From Christensenella sp. UBA1224 (lineage in GTDB: Bacteria > Bacillota > Clostridia > Christensenellales > Aristaeellaceae): 10,523 nt of DNA. A program made the position numbers and the translations under genes. The notes beneath the pieces were generated by a model, which was not told the DNA's origin, searched no databases, and saw only the letters and a list, made by a program, of their open reading frames with translations. The stretch lies in the NCBI GenBank assembly GCA_002309235.1, contig DBXA01000059.1, positions 7,166-17,688 on the forward strand, in the 5' to 3' direction. How positions within the stretch are numbered: the first letter of the stretch is position 1; every line of letters begins with the position of its first letter. Below, piece after piece: positions 1-7,549 of the stretch.

Positions 1-1407
1 TCAGACGATGTACCTGTGCATATCCCTTGTCTCGCTCTCGCCGATCTGGGCCTTGACATATGCCTCATCCACCTTCACGGTGATCTCCGGGGCGTCTCCC
101 CCGCCCGCGTTGAAGGCGATATCCCCCAGCATCTTTTCAAGGACGGTATGCAGCCTTCTCGCGCCGATGTTCTCTCCGGAGGCATTGCATTCGAAGGCGT
201 GGTCAGCGATCGCGTCCAAGGCGCTGTCCTCAAATTCGAGGGTGACGCCGTCCACGGCGAGCAGCGCTTTATACTGCCTGATCAGGGCATTATCCGGCTT
301 CTCCAGTATCTGCCTGTAATCCTCCTTCGTAAGGGGGTTCAGATCCACTCTGACGGGGAACCTGCCCTGCAGTTCCGGGATCAGGTCGGTCACCTTGGAT
401 ACGTGGAAGGCGCCTGCCGCGATGAAGAGCATATGCTCCGTATTGACAGGGCCGTACTTCGTATTGACGGTGGAACCTTCGACGATGGGCAGTATATCCC
501 TCTGCACGCCCTCGCGGGAGACATCGGGCCCGTGCCCGGAAGCCTTGCCTGCCACCTTGTCGATCTCATCCAGGAAGATGATGCCGTCCTGCTCCGAGCG
601 CTCTATCGCCTCGGAATACACGGCATCCATGTCGATCAGGTTCTGCTCTTCTTCCGCGGTCAGTATCCTGCGCGCCTCCCTTACGGTCACCTTGCGCAGC
701 TTTGTCTTCCTGGGAAGCACGCTCCCCAGCATATCGCTCATATTGACATCCGTCCCCGGTATGTCGCTGTGGGGCAGGCTTTCCTCCACCTCCACCTCAA
801 CGATACTGTCCTCAAGAAGGCCGGCAGCCAGCTTCAGGCGGACGTCCTCCATCCTGCTGTTCAGCCGCTCCCTCTCCTCACCGGAAAGCTCCGGCTCCTT
901 GGGTTTGTTGCCAAGGAGGATATCGATAGGGTTCACGGTCCTTTTCGGCGCCTTGTCGCACAGCAGCTTTACGATGCGCTCCTCCGCATTGCGCTTCGCG
1001 TTCTCCTCGATATGGGAGATATGCTCTGTCTTTACCAGCCTTATGGCGACTTCCACCAGATCCCTTATCATGGAATCCACGTCGCGGCCGACATAGCCGA
1101 CTTCCGTAAATTTCGTCGCTTCGACCTTGACGAACGGCGCGTCCACCAGCTTTGCCAGGCGGCGCGCGATCTCCGTCTTGCCTACGCCGGTTGGCCCCAC
1201 CATCAGGATATTCTTCGGCGTGACCTCCTCGCGCAGCTCATCGGGCAGCATGGCCCTTCTGTAACGGTTGCGCAGCGCTACCGCGACAGCCTTCTTTGCT
1301 TCTTCCTGGCCGATGATATACCTGTCAAGCTCACGCACGATCTCCTTGGGCGTCATGCCGCGCAGCTTCTTCCTTCCCGCATCGGTCAACATGATCTCGT
1401 TTTCCAT
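1..1407 (-). CDS. hslU: HslU, ATPase subunit of the HslUV protease (ClpY/CodX)
   Basis: AAA+ unfoldase that recognises, unfolds and threads cytosolic proteins into the HslV peptidase. From the chosen ATG at 1405-1407 the protein has 468 residues, slightly longer than the roughly 440-470 usual for the family. Visible features are the N-terminal motif TPKEIVRELDRYIIGQ (about 19-34), Walker A GPTGVGKT (71-78), the GYVG pore loop (104-107), a charged I-domain insertion (about 110-245), Walker B IIFLDEID (D280, E281), the GRFPVRVDL arginine-finger segment, and a C-terminal RYIV tail of the kind that docks between HslV subunits. The frame stays open upstream to an ATG at 1450-1452, inside hslV, but the 1407 start has AAGGA 8 bases upstream, so I prefer it. 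It follows hslV by 16 bases and is the last gene of the operon visible here. The stop codon is the first three bases of the window. Confidence 0.96.
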   Translation of the reverse strand: MENEIMLTDAGRKKLRGMTPKEIVRELDRYIIGQEEAKKAVAVALRNRYRRAMLPDELREEVTPKNILMVGPTGVGKTEIARRLAKLVDAPFVKVEATKFTEVGYVGRDVDSMIRDLVEVAIRLVKTEHISHIEENAKRNAEERIVKLLCDKAPKRTVNPIDILLGNKPKEPELSGEERERLNSRMEDVRLKLAAGLLEDSIVEVEVEESLPHSDIPGTDVNMSDMLGSVLPRKTKLRKVTVREARRILTAEEEQNLIDMDAVYSEAIERSEQDGIIFLDEIDKVAGKASGHGPDVSREGVQRDILPIVEGSTVNTKYGPVNTEHMLFIAAGAFHVSKVTDLIPELQGRFPVRVDLNPLTKEDYRQILEKPDNALIRQYKALLAVDGVTLEFEDSALDAIADHAFECNASGENIGARRLHTVLEKMLGDIAFNAGGGDAPEITVKVDEAYVKAQIGESETRDMHRYIV

Positions 1408-1415
1408 GATTCCGT

Positions 1416-1420
1416 TCCTT
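1416..1420 (-). promoter_or_regulatory. Ribosome binding site that sets the hslU start
   Basis: On the minus strand AAGGA, within the purine run GGAAGGAA, ends 8 bases before the ATG at 1407. It lies in the hslV-hslU gap and is why the start at 1407 is preferred to the one at 1452, which would overlap the end of hslV. Confidence 0.7.
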
Positions 1421-1423
1421 CCG

Positions 1424-1957
1424 TCAGACATCCTCGACGATGATATGGTCATTCGTATATACGCAGATCTCAGAGGCGATCAAAAGCGCCTTCCTTGCGA
1501 TCTCATGCGCGTCAAGCTCGGTATTCTCATAGAGGGCCCTCGCCGCCGCCAGGGCGAAATTGCCGCCGGAGCCTATCGTGAGGACTCCCCCATCCGGTTC
1601 TATCACCTCGCCTGTGCCCGATATGAGCAGCAGGTTCTCCTTATCCGCGGCAAGGAGCATCGCCTCCAGCTTCCGCATGGCTTTGTCGAGCCGCCATTCC
1701 TGCGCGAGCTCCACCGCCGCCCTCGGCAGGTCTCCCGAATACTGAGTGAGCTTATCTTCGAACTTCTCGCTGAGCGCGAATGCATCCGCTACGGTACCCG
1801 CAAAGCCTACGACGACCTTGCCGCCGTATATCCTGCGCACCTTGCGCGCGGTGCCCTTCATGATCGTATGCTCGCCCGCCGTTATCTGTCCGTCGCCCGC
1901 GATGGACGTCTGTCCGTTCCGGCTCACGGCGCATATGGTGGTACCCCTTATATCCAT
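1424..1957 (-). CDS. hslV: HslV, threonine peptidase subunit of the HslUV protease (ClpQ/CodW)
   Basis: Proteasome-beta-like Ntn hydrolase that forms the double-hexamer proteolytic chamber capped by HslU. The protein has 177 residues, normal for the family. It begins MDIRGTTICAV. By alignment from memory with E. coli HslV, whose mature N-terminus is TTIVSV, the catalytic nucleophile is Thr6, so the first five residues form a short propeptide that must be removed. Other active-site matches are Asp22 in AGDGQ, Lys39 in the RKVRR segment, and Ser130 in the IGSGG motif. The C-terminal region ICVYTND is typical. The ATG overlaps the end of trmFO by 10 bases, and a GGAGGA ribosome binding site lies inside the trmFO coding sequence. 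That arrangement suggests translational coupling. Bacillus CodW is reported to work with an N-terminal serine; this protein keeps the threonine form. Confidence 0.96.
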   Translation of the reverse strand: MDIRGTTICAVSRNGQTSIAGDGQITAGEHTIMKGTARKVRRIYGGKVVVGFAGTVADAFALSEKFEDKLTQYSGDLPRAAVELAQEWRLDKAMRKLEAMLLAADKENLLLISGTGEVIEPDGGVLTIGSGGNFALAAARALYENTELDAHEIARKALLIASEICVYTNDHIIVEDV

Positions 1958-3258
1958 AATCCTTCCTCCGCAATGATCCTGTCCATTTCCGAAAGGGCTC
2001 TCTCCGCCATCTTCTCATAGCGTCCGCGCTTGCCCCTGACCTTTTCTTCCAGCCTGTCGAGTATGCCGAAGTTGGCGTTCATAGGCTGAAAAGAGGCCGT
2101 CGGCGTACACACATGCCTCTCCAGAGCGCCCATCATCGTTTTGCCTCCGAGATCAGGCTCCTTCCTGCCCTCAAGGTATCTTGAGAGCCCTATAGCAGCC
2201 ATCATGCCGGATGCCGCTGATTCCATATAGCCTTCCACGCCTGTCATCTGTCCTGCGAACCTGATGGACGGGTCCGTCTTCAGGGCGAAATTCCGCCCCA
2301 GTACCTGCGGCCCGTTCAGGTATGTGTTCCGGTGCATGACGCCGTAACGCGCAAACTCCGCGTGCGCAAGGCCGGGGATCATTGAAAAGACCCTCTTCTG
2401 CTCTCCCCACTTGAGCCTCGTCTGAAAGCCCACCAGGTTATAAAGCGTGCCCTGCGCGTTCTCTTTTCGCAGCTGCACCACGGCATACGGTTCCCTGCCC
2501 GTGCGCGGATCCGGGAGGCCCACCGGCTTCATAGGCCCGAAGGCGAGGGTCTGCCTGCCCCTTTCGGCAAGTACTTCCACGGGCAGACAGCCTTCGAATA
2601 CCATCTTCTTCTCAAAGTCGTGCACTTCCGCCTTTTCGGAAGCGATAAGGGCATCGTAGAAGGCATTGTATCCCTCTTCGCTCAGGGGGCAGTTGATATA
2701 GTCGTCCCCATCGCCCTTTCCGTAACGGGATGCCCGGTATACCTTATCCCAGTCGATGGAATCGCCGGTAACGATAGGCGCTTCCGCGTCAAAGAAATAC
2801 AATTGCTCGGCCCCGAGCTTTTTCACGATATCCTCTGCCAGGGCGGCATCCGTCAGGGGCCCTGTGGCTATCACGCACGGGCCATCCGGGACCGTATCGA
2901 CGGGTTCGCGTTTTATCGTGATGCGCCGATGGTTTTCCAGGCAGGATGTCGCGGCAGAGCTGAATATCTCCCTGTCCACGGCGAGCGCGCCTCCCGCCGG
3001 CACCCTGGCCTTTTCCGCGCATGCAAGGAGGAGCGAGCCCAGGCGCCTCATCTCCGCCTTCAGAAGACCGGAGCCTGTGGTCAGCTGTTCCCCTTTCAGG
3101 GAATTGGAGCACACGAGCTCCGCAAAGCCTTCCCGGGTATGCGCAGCGGAAAATCTTACCGGCTTCATCTCATAGAGGGTGACATCAAAGCCTCTCTCCG
3201 CCAGTTGCCATGCTGCTTCGCAGCCTGCCATGCCCGCGCCGATCACCAATACGGTCAT
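1948..3258 (-). CDS. trmFO: TrmFO, folate/FAD-dependent tRNA (uracil-54 C5)-methyltransferase
   Basis: Makes the T-loop ribothymidine (m5U54) of tRNA, taking carbon from 5,10-methylenetetrahydrofolate and reducing power from FAD. Most Gammaproteobacteria use the SAM enzyme TrmA instead. The protein has 436 residues, the expected size. The Rossmann dinucleotide-binding motif GAGMAG is at 7-12 and the ribose-binding acidic residue Glu30 follows in LYEMKP. The family block AELVCSNSLKG carries Cys50, and a second conserved cysteine is Cys224 in FEGCLPVE; both match the catalytic-cysteine regions described for the Bacillus enzyme. Further family blocks are PIVTGDSIDW (161-170) and the FGPMKPVGL segment. 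The ATG directly abuts the topA stop (TAGATG), and its AAGGAAG ribosome binding site lies in the last topA codons. The 3' end overlaps hslV by 10 bases. Confidence 0.97.
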   Translation of the reverse strand: MTVLVIGAGMAGCEAAWQLAERGFDVTLYEMKPVRFSAAHTREGFAELVCSNSLKGEQLTTGSGLLKAEMRRLGSLLLACAEKARVPAGGALAVDREIFSSAATSCLENHRRITIKREPVDTVPDGPCVIATGPLTDAALAEDIVKKLGAEQLYFFDAEAPIVTGDSIDWDKVYRASRYGKGDGDDYINCPLSEEGYNAFYDALIASEKAEVHDFEKKMVFEGCLPVEVLAERGRQTLAFGPMKPVGLPDPRTGREPYAVVQLRKENAQGTLYNLVGFQTRLKWGEQKRVFSMIPGLAHAEFARYGVMHRNTYLNGPQVLGRNFALKTDPSIRFAGQMTGVEGYMESAASGMMAAIGLSRYLEGRKEPDLGGKTMMGALERHVCTPTASFQPMNANFGILDRLEEKVRGKRGRYEKMAERALSEMDRIIAEEGLWI

Positions 3259-5391
3259 CTACTCTTCTTCCTTCTTGGCATTGCCGACGAGCACGCGCTC
3301 GCGGCATTCCTCATTCACGCATACGTGATATACCTCGCCGCCGCGGCCATGCTTTAAGACCATGCGGCCGCCGCAGACAGGGCATTTATCATCGACCGGC
3401 ATATCCCAAGATACGAAGGAGCATTCCGGATAGCGCTCACAGCCAAAGAAGCGCCTGCCCTTTTTGGACATCTTTTCTATGATGCCCGCGCCGCATTCGG
3501 GGCAATGGGCATCCACATACTTCACAATGGGTTTGGTGAAACGGCAGGCAGGGTAATTCGGGCACGCGAGGAAACGGCCGAAACGCCCCATCTTGTATAC
3601 CATCATCGCGCCGCACTTCTCACAGGGCACATCGCTGACTTCATCCCGTATCTCGACTCTTTCGATGGATCTTTCGGCCTTCTCGAGCAGGCCTTCAAAC
3701 GGCCCGTAGAACTCGGAAACGATCCTGTGCCAATCCTCCGTTCCCTTTTCCACATCGTCAAGCTTTTCTTCAAGACCTGCGGTGAAGGTCACATCCACGA
3801 TCTCGGGGAAATATTCCTGCATGACACCGGTGACCACAAAGCCGAGCTCGTTTGGTACGAGCCTCTTCCCCTCTTTGGATACATAGCCGCGCGTCAGGAG
3901 CGTTGTGATGATCGGCGCATACGTGGAAGGACGGCCTATGCCGTCTTCCTCCATCGCCCTTACGAGGGAAGCCTCGGTATACCGGGCCGGAGGCTGTGTA
4001 AAATGCTTTTCGCTGTCGACATTGAGCGCCTTTACCTTTGTTCCTTCCGATACATCCGGGAACGCGCTCTCCTCCGCCTCCTGCTCCTCATCCCGGCCTT
4101 CCACATATACCTTTGTGAAACCGGCAAACCTCAGCTTCTGGCTGTTGAAGCGGAAGAGCATGCCGCCGCCTTCCGTATCGATATTCATGGTATCGTACAG
4201 GGCCGGCGTCATCTGGCTCGCCACGAAGCGCAGGTAGATGAGCCTGTAGAGCTTGTACTGATCGCTCGTCAAAGATGACTTGATGCGCTCCGGCGTGCGC
4301 AGTATGGATGTGGGGCGTATCGCCTCATGGGCATCCTGCGCGGTGGAACGCGTTCTGAATTCATTGGGCTTATCCGGCAGGTAATCCGCGCCGTAGCGGT
4401 CGGCGATATAGCCGCGGACTGCCTGGAGCGCTTCATCGGAAATGCGCGTGGAATCCGTCCTGATATAGCTGACAAGGCCCTGTGTGCCTTCGCCCTCGAT
4501 ATCGACGCCCTCGTAAAGCTGCTGGGCGATGCGCATGGTCTTTGCCGTGGCAAAATTCAGCTTGCGGGAAGCATCCTGCTGCAGTGAAGAGGTCGTAAAG
4601 GGAGCGACGGGGCTGTATTGCCTCGTCCCCGTCTTCACCTGGGCAACGGTAAAGTCTGTTTCCGGGATGCGGGCAGCCAGCTCTCCGGCCTTGGCGGTAT
4701 CCAGTATATTCGTGAGCCTGTCGTCCGTCTCCGAGGCGATGTTGATCCTTTCCCCGTCCACGGCGGCAAGCCTCGCGCGGTATACGGCGTTCCCCGCCTT
4801 CATATCGGCGGAGATGCTCATATACTCCTGCGGGTTGAAGGCATTGATCTCATTCTCCCTGTCCACGATCATCGCACAGGCGGCCGACTGCACGCGGCCT
4901 GCCGAAAGGCCCTTGCGCACCTTTGCCCAGAGGAGCGGACTGATCTTGTAGCCCACGAGCCTGTCGAGCACCCTGCGCGCCTGCTGCGCGCAAACGAGGT
5001 CCATATTGACGGTGCGGGGCGATTTGATGGCGGCCTTCACCGTTTTTTCTGTTATCTCATTGAATTCTACGCGGCAGACCTCATTTTCCGGAATGTTCAG
5101 GACATGGGCCAGATGCCAGGATATGGCTTCCCCTTCGCGGTCCGGGTCTGTCGCGAGATAGACGCGCTTTGCGCCTTTTGCTTCCTTGCGGATCCTGTCG
5201 AGGATATCTCCCCTGCCGCGGATCGTGATGTAGTGCGGTTCAAACCCGTGTTCCACATCCACGCCCAGCTGGGATTTCGGCAGATCCCTTATATGGCCCT
5301 GGGACGCTTCTACCTTAAAGGTCCTCCCAAGGTATTTTTTGATCGTCTTCGCTTTGGCGGGCGACTCAACAATGACCAGTTTATAATCCAT
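3259..5391 (-). CDS. topA: DNA topoisomerase I (type IA)
   Basis: Relaxes negatively supercoiled DNA by cutting and rejoining one strand through a 5'-phosphotyrosine link. The protein has 710 residues, typical for Bacillota. The N-terminal TOPRIM domain shows Glu9 in IVESPAKAKT and the metal-binding DPDREGE motif (D82, D84, E86). LSAGRVQSAA at about 162-171 belongs to the core. The active-site tyrosine is Tyr309 in YIRTDSTRIS. The C-terminus carries three four-cysteine topoisomerase zinc ribbons, all intact: C590/C593/C610/C616, C630/C633/C651/C657 and C670/C673/C691/C696. The last one has a slightly shorter final Cys-Cys spacing. The ATG lies 17 bases after the dprA stop with GGAG six bases upstream of it. 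The protein ends in a lysine/glutamate-rich tail whose codons also supply the ribosome binding site of trmFO. Confidence 0.98.
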   Translation of the reverse strand: MDYKLVIVESPAKAKTIKKYLGRTFKVEASQGHIRDLPKSQLGVDVEHGFEPHYITIRGRGDILDRIRKEAKGAKRVYLATDPDREGEAISWHLAHVLNIPENEVCRVEFNEITEKTVKAAIKSPRTVNMDLVCAQQARRVLDRLVGYKISPLLWAKVRKGLSAGRVQSAACAMIVDRENEINAFNPQEYMSISADMKAGNAVYRARLAAVDGERINIASETDDRLTNILDTAKAGELAARIPETDFTVAQVKTGTRQYSPVAPFTTSSLQQDASRKLNFATAKTMRIAQQLYEGVDIEGEGTQGLVSYIRTDSTRISDEALQAVRGYIADRYGADYLPDKPNEFRTRSTAQDAHEAIRPTSILRTPERIKSSLTSDQYKLYRLIYLRFVASQMTPALYDTMNIDTEGGGMLFRFNSQKLRFAGFTKVYVEGRDEEQEAEESAFPDVSEGTKVKALNVDSEKHFTQPPARYTEASLVRAMEEDGIGRPSTYAPIITTLLTRGYVSKEGKRLVPNELGFVVTGVMQEYFPEIVDVTFTAGLEEKLDDVEKGTEDWHRIVSEFYGPFEGLLEKAERSIERVEIRDEVSDVPCEKCGAMMVYKMGRFGRFLACPNYPACRFTKPIVKYVDAHCPECGAGIIEKMSKKGRRFFGCERYPECSFVSWDMPVDDKCPVCGGRMVLKHGRGGEVYHVCVNEECRERVLVGNAKKEEE

Positions 5392-5408
5392 AGTCTTCTC
5401 CGTCTTTC

Positions 5409-6506
5409 TTATATATCCTGCACGGCTGCCTTGTAGCCGCCGGGCATTTTTACTATGATCCCGCGCAGTTCGAGCATCGTGAGCACCGGGTTGACCTGCG
5501 CGATCGGGATACCGGTCTCCACGGACAGCTCATTGGCTGTCATCTCCTGGGAACGCAGAGGCTCCACAAGGCGCCTTTCCACATCATCCAATTCGACAGC
5601 AGTGCGCTTCCCAGGCGCTTTGGAAGGCCTTGCGGCCCAGCGGTAATACTCCGGAATGTCCCACTCGCTCACTGCCGGTACGGCTCCCTGTGTGAGCAAA
5701 TGATCCGGCGCTCTCGAGAGCAGCGAATAGATAGAGCCCGGCACGGCGAACAGGTCTCTCCCCTGGTCGGCAGCATAGCCGGCGGTTATCATGCCGCCGC
5801 TCTTCATATCCCCCTCGACGAGCAGCACGCCCACGCTCATACCGGATATGATGCGGTTGCGCGCAGGGAAGTTCTGCGCAAGGGGCTGTGTGCCCGGCCT
5901 GTATTCCGAAACGATGGATCCGCCCTTATCCAGGATCCTCTCATACAGATCCGCGTTTTCCGGAGGGTAGACGACATCCGCGCCGCAGCCGAGCACGGCG
6001 ATCGTCCTGCCTCCGCCCTTCAGCGCGCCTTCATGCGCACAGGTATCTATCCCGCGCGCCATACCGGAAATGACCACCGCCCCGGAAAGGGCCAGTCTTT
6101 CGGCGAACTCACCTGCCGCCCTTTTTCCGTCCCTTGTCGGCGTGCGCGTTCCTACGATGGAAAACGGCCTTTCGCAGTTGAGATCCGCATTGCCCTTTAC
6201 GTACAGGACAGGCGGCGCATCGGTAGTCTCGGAGAGCAGCCTGCTGTAGCAGTCCGATATCCTCGGCACAGCCGTGATCCCCTGCCTGTCAAGGCCTTCG
6301 AACAGGTCTTCAAAGTAGCTCCGGGTGCAGGCGGCCTTCAGCTTCGCGTTCGTCTTCGCCCCGAGAGACTTTGTCATACCCATCAGGCAGGCATCCCATA
6401 CGGCGCGGGGATCCTCAAATTCGCTCAGAAGCTGATAAAACCGCTTCGGCCCTATCCCTTCCACACTTGACAGCCATACCCAATACTGCTCCATGGCATC
6501 ATGCAT
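5409..6506 (-). CDS. dprA: DprA/Smf, DNA-processing protein
   Basis: Binds incoming single-stranded DNA during natural transformation and loads RecA onto it. The gene is also common in species not known to be transformable. The protein has 365 residues. In order: an N-terminal helix-hairpin-helix/SAM-like region (VEGIGPKRF, 15-23), a Rossmann-fold DprA core from about 112 to 285 (IVGTRTPT at 117-124, SGMARGIDTCAH at 147-158, FPARNRIISG at 213-222, a KSGGMITA segment, FAVPGSI at 253-259), and a C-terminal winged-helix domain (about 305-360), as in many longer family members. It is the first gene of the minus-strand operon. The ATG at 6506 has AGGAGGG 11 bases upstream; the next in-frame ATG at 6494 would be 23 bases away, so 6506 is preferred. 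Confidence 0.96.
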   Translation of the reverse strand: MHDAMEQYWVWLSSVEGIGPKRFYQLLSEFEDPRAVWDACLMGMTKSLGAKTNAKLKAACTRSYFEDLFEGLDRQGITAVPRISDCYSRLLSETTDAPPVLYVKGNADLNCERPFSIVGTRTPTRDGKRAAGEFAERLALSGAVVISGMARGIDTCAHEGALKGGGRTIAVLGCGADVVYPPENADLYERILDKGGSIVSEYRPGTQPLAQNFPARNRIISGMSVGVLLVEGDMKSGGMITAGYAADQGRDLFAVPGSIYSLLSRAPDHLLTQGAVPAVSEWDIPEYYRWAARPSKAPGKRTAVELDDVERRLVEPLRSQEMTANELSVETGIPIAQVNPVLTMLELRGIIVKMPGGYKAAVQDI

Positions 6507-6543
6507 AACCGCGGGGACCCTCCTGATCTGTTTACGGTAAGAT

Positions 6544-6573
6544 AGGATAGCACAGGCGGTATGGAATCGTCAA
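6544..6573 (-). promoter_or_regulatory. Promoter of the dprA-topA-trmFO-hslVU operon
   Basis: On the minus strand there is a -35 box TTGACG (6568-6573), an 18-base spacer, and a -10 box TATCCT (6544-6549) directly preceded by TGC, an extended -10 element. Transcription would begin near 6537, giving a leader of about 30 bases before the dprA ATG. No gene lies between. This is pattern matching to the sigma-A consensus only. Confidence 0.65.
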
Positions 6574-6576
6574 CAT
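6561..6576. promoter_or_regulatory. Candidate cre (CcpA) or LacI-family operator
   Basis: The 16 bases ATGGAATCGTCAACAT match the degenerate cre consensus WTGNAANCGNWWNCAW at all constrained positions but one (C at 6571 where W is expected). The ends are ATG/CAT inverted and the centre is CG, as in LacI/CcpA-family operators. The site fully covers the -35 box of the dprA promoter. It is centred about 72 bases upstream of the expected start of the epimerase transcript, a distance at which CcpA can activate in Bacillus. Its presence beside a sugar gene makes the assignment attractive, but it is inferred from sequence alone. Confidence 0.4.
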
Positions 6577-6605
6577 AAAATATGAAAGAACCGGTGTATC
6601 ATAAC

Positions 6606-6634
6606 TTGTAAATGTGCCCGTCATTTGCTATAGT
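6606..6634 (+). promoter_or_regulatory. Promoter of the epimerase-HAD phosphatase genes
   Basis: A -35 box TTGTAA (6606-6611), an exact 17-base spacer and a -10 box TATAGT (6629-6634) form a good sigma-A-type promoter. The start point would be near 6641, giving a leader of about 36 bases before the GTG start. The heptamer AGTAATG occurs at 6632-6638 and again at 6650-6656. AAATG/CATTT forms a short inverted repeat between the two boxes. Confidence 0.65.
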
Positions 6635-6676
6635 AATGGTATAGGGACAAGTAATGACCTGTAAGGGGGACTGAAT

Positions 6677-7549
6677 GTGAAATACGGCATCTACTACGCG
6701 TATTGGGAGCACGAATGGGCCGCGGACTACATCCCGTATATCAAAAAGGCAGCCGGATTGGGGTTCGATTTCCTGGAGATCGCCTGTACGCCCGTCAACG
6801 GCTATTCAAAGCAGCAGCTTACGGATATCCGCAATGCCGCAAAGGATAACGGCATCTTCCTGACGGCCGGGCACGGGCCTAACGCATCCCAGAACCTGGC
6901 AAGCGCTGATCCGGCTGTCGCGGCAAACGCAAAAGCCTTCTTTACGCAGCTCCTCAAAAACCTGGAGATCCTGGATATCCATACCATAGGCGGCGGCATC
7001 TACAGCTATTGGCCGGTAGATTACTCGAAGCCCATCGATAAGCCGGGCGACTGGGCCCGTTCCGTCGCAAACGTCCGCGAGATAGGCAGGGTGGCTGCCG
7101 ACTGCGGCATCGACTACTGCCTGGAGATATTGAACCGTTTCGAGGGGTACCTGCTCAATACGGCAGAGGAAGGCGCGGCATTCGTTCAGGAAGTGGGCGT
7201 GCCTTCGGTAAAGCTGCTGCTCGATACATTCCATATGAACATCGAGGAAGATTCCATGGGCGGCGCGATCCGTCAGGCGAAGGGGATACTGGGACATGTG
7301 CACACCGGGGAATGCAACCGGCGCGTGCCCGGCAAGGGCCGCATGCCCTGGCAGGAGATCGGGGAAGCTCTCCGCGATATCGGCTATGACGGCACTGTAT
7401 GTATGGAGCCCTTTGTCCGCATGGGCGGGACAGTAGGCTCCGATATCAAGATCTGGCGCGATATGAGCCGCGGCGCATCGATCGAAGAGCTTGACAGAGA
7501 CGCTGCCGAAGCCGTGGCGTTTGAGCGCCGCGTCTTTGAAGGCAGATGA
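6677..7549 (+). CDS. D-allulose (D-psicose)/D-tagatose 3-epimerase family enzyme
   Basis: Predicted TIM-barrel, metal-dependent ketose 3-epimerase that interconverts free sugars such as D-fructose and D-allulose in the cytosol. The protein has 290 residues, the family length. The four metal ligands of characterised family members fall at the same numbers here: Glu150, Asp183, His209 and Glu244. Substrate-site residues are also present: Tyr6, Trp14, His66, Gly107, Trp112, Glu156, His186 and Arg215. Long stretches such as GGGIYSYWPVDYSKPIDK, DTFHMNIEEDS and HTGECNRRVPGKGR are nearly identical, from memory, to clostridial D-allulose 3-epimerases, so the subfamily is fairly secure. The natural substrate is not. 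The start is GTG at 6677, with AAGGGGG about seven bases upstream; the ATG overlapping it one base earlier meets a stop at once. It has its own promoter and a candidate cre site upstream, and its stop may overlap the next gene as ATGA. Confidence 0.92.
   Translation: MKYGIYYAYWEHEWAADYIPYIKKAAGLGFDFLEIACTPVNGYSKQQLTDIRNAAKDNGIFLTAGHGPNASQNLASADPAVAANAKAFFTQLLKNLEILDIHTIGGGIYSYWPVDYSKPIDKPGDWARSVANVREIGRVAADCGIDYCLEILNRFEGYLLNTAEEGAAFVQEVGVPSVKLLLDTFHMNIEEDSMGGAIRQAKGILGHVHTGECNRRVPGKGRMPWQEIGEALRDIGYDGTVCMEPFVRMGGTVGSDIKIWRDMSRGASIEELDRDAAEAVAFERRVFEGR

Noticed and set aside
16..1443. A 475-codon open frame on the plus strand opposite hslU.
   Set aside because: It lies entirely antisense to a gene with all HslU motifs, lacks recognisable domains and is rich in Arg/His/Leu/Gln, as expected for the complement of a GC-rich gene.
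1408..1452. An upstream ATG that would extend HslU by 15 residues into hslV.
   Set aside because: The start at 1407 has a well-spaced AAGGA, and the extra residues (MTISSSRMSDG...) are unlike known HslU N-termini.
2620..3357. A 245-codon plus-strand open frame opposite trmFO.
   Set aside because: It crosses the trmFO-topA junction on the opposite strand and contains no recognisable family motif.
6507..6676. Possible riboswitch or small RNA in the divergent gap.
   Set aside because: Both predicted leaders are only about 30-36 bases, and I see no extended conserved fold. Promoters and an operator-like site account for most of the gap.
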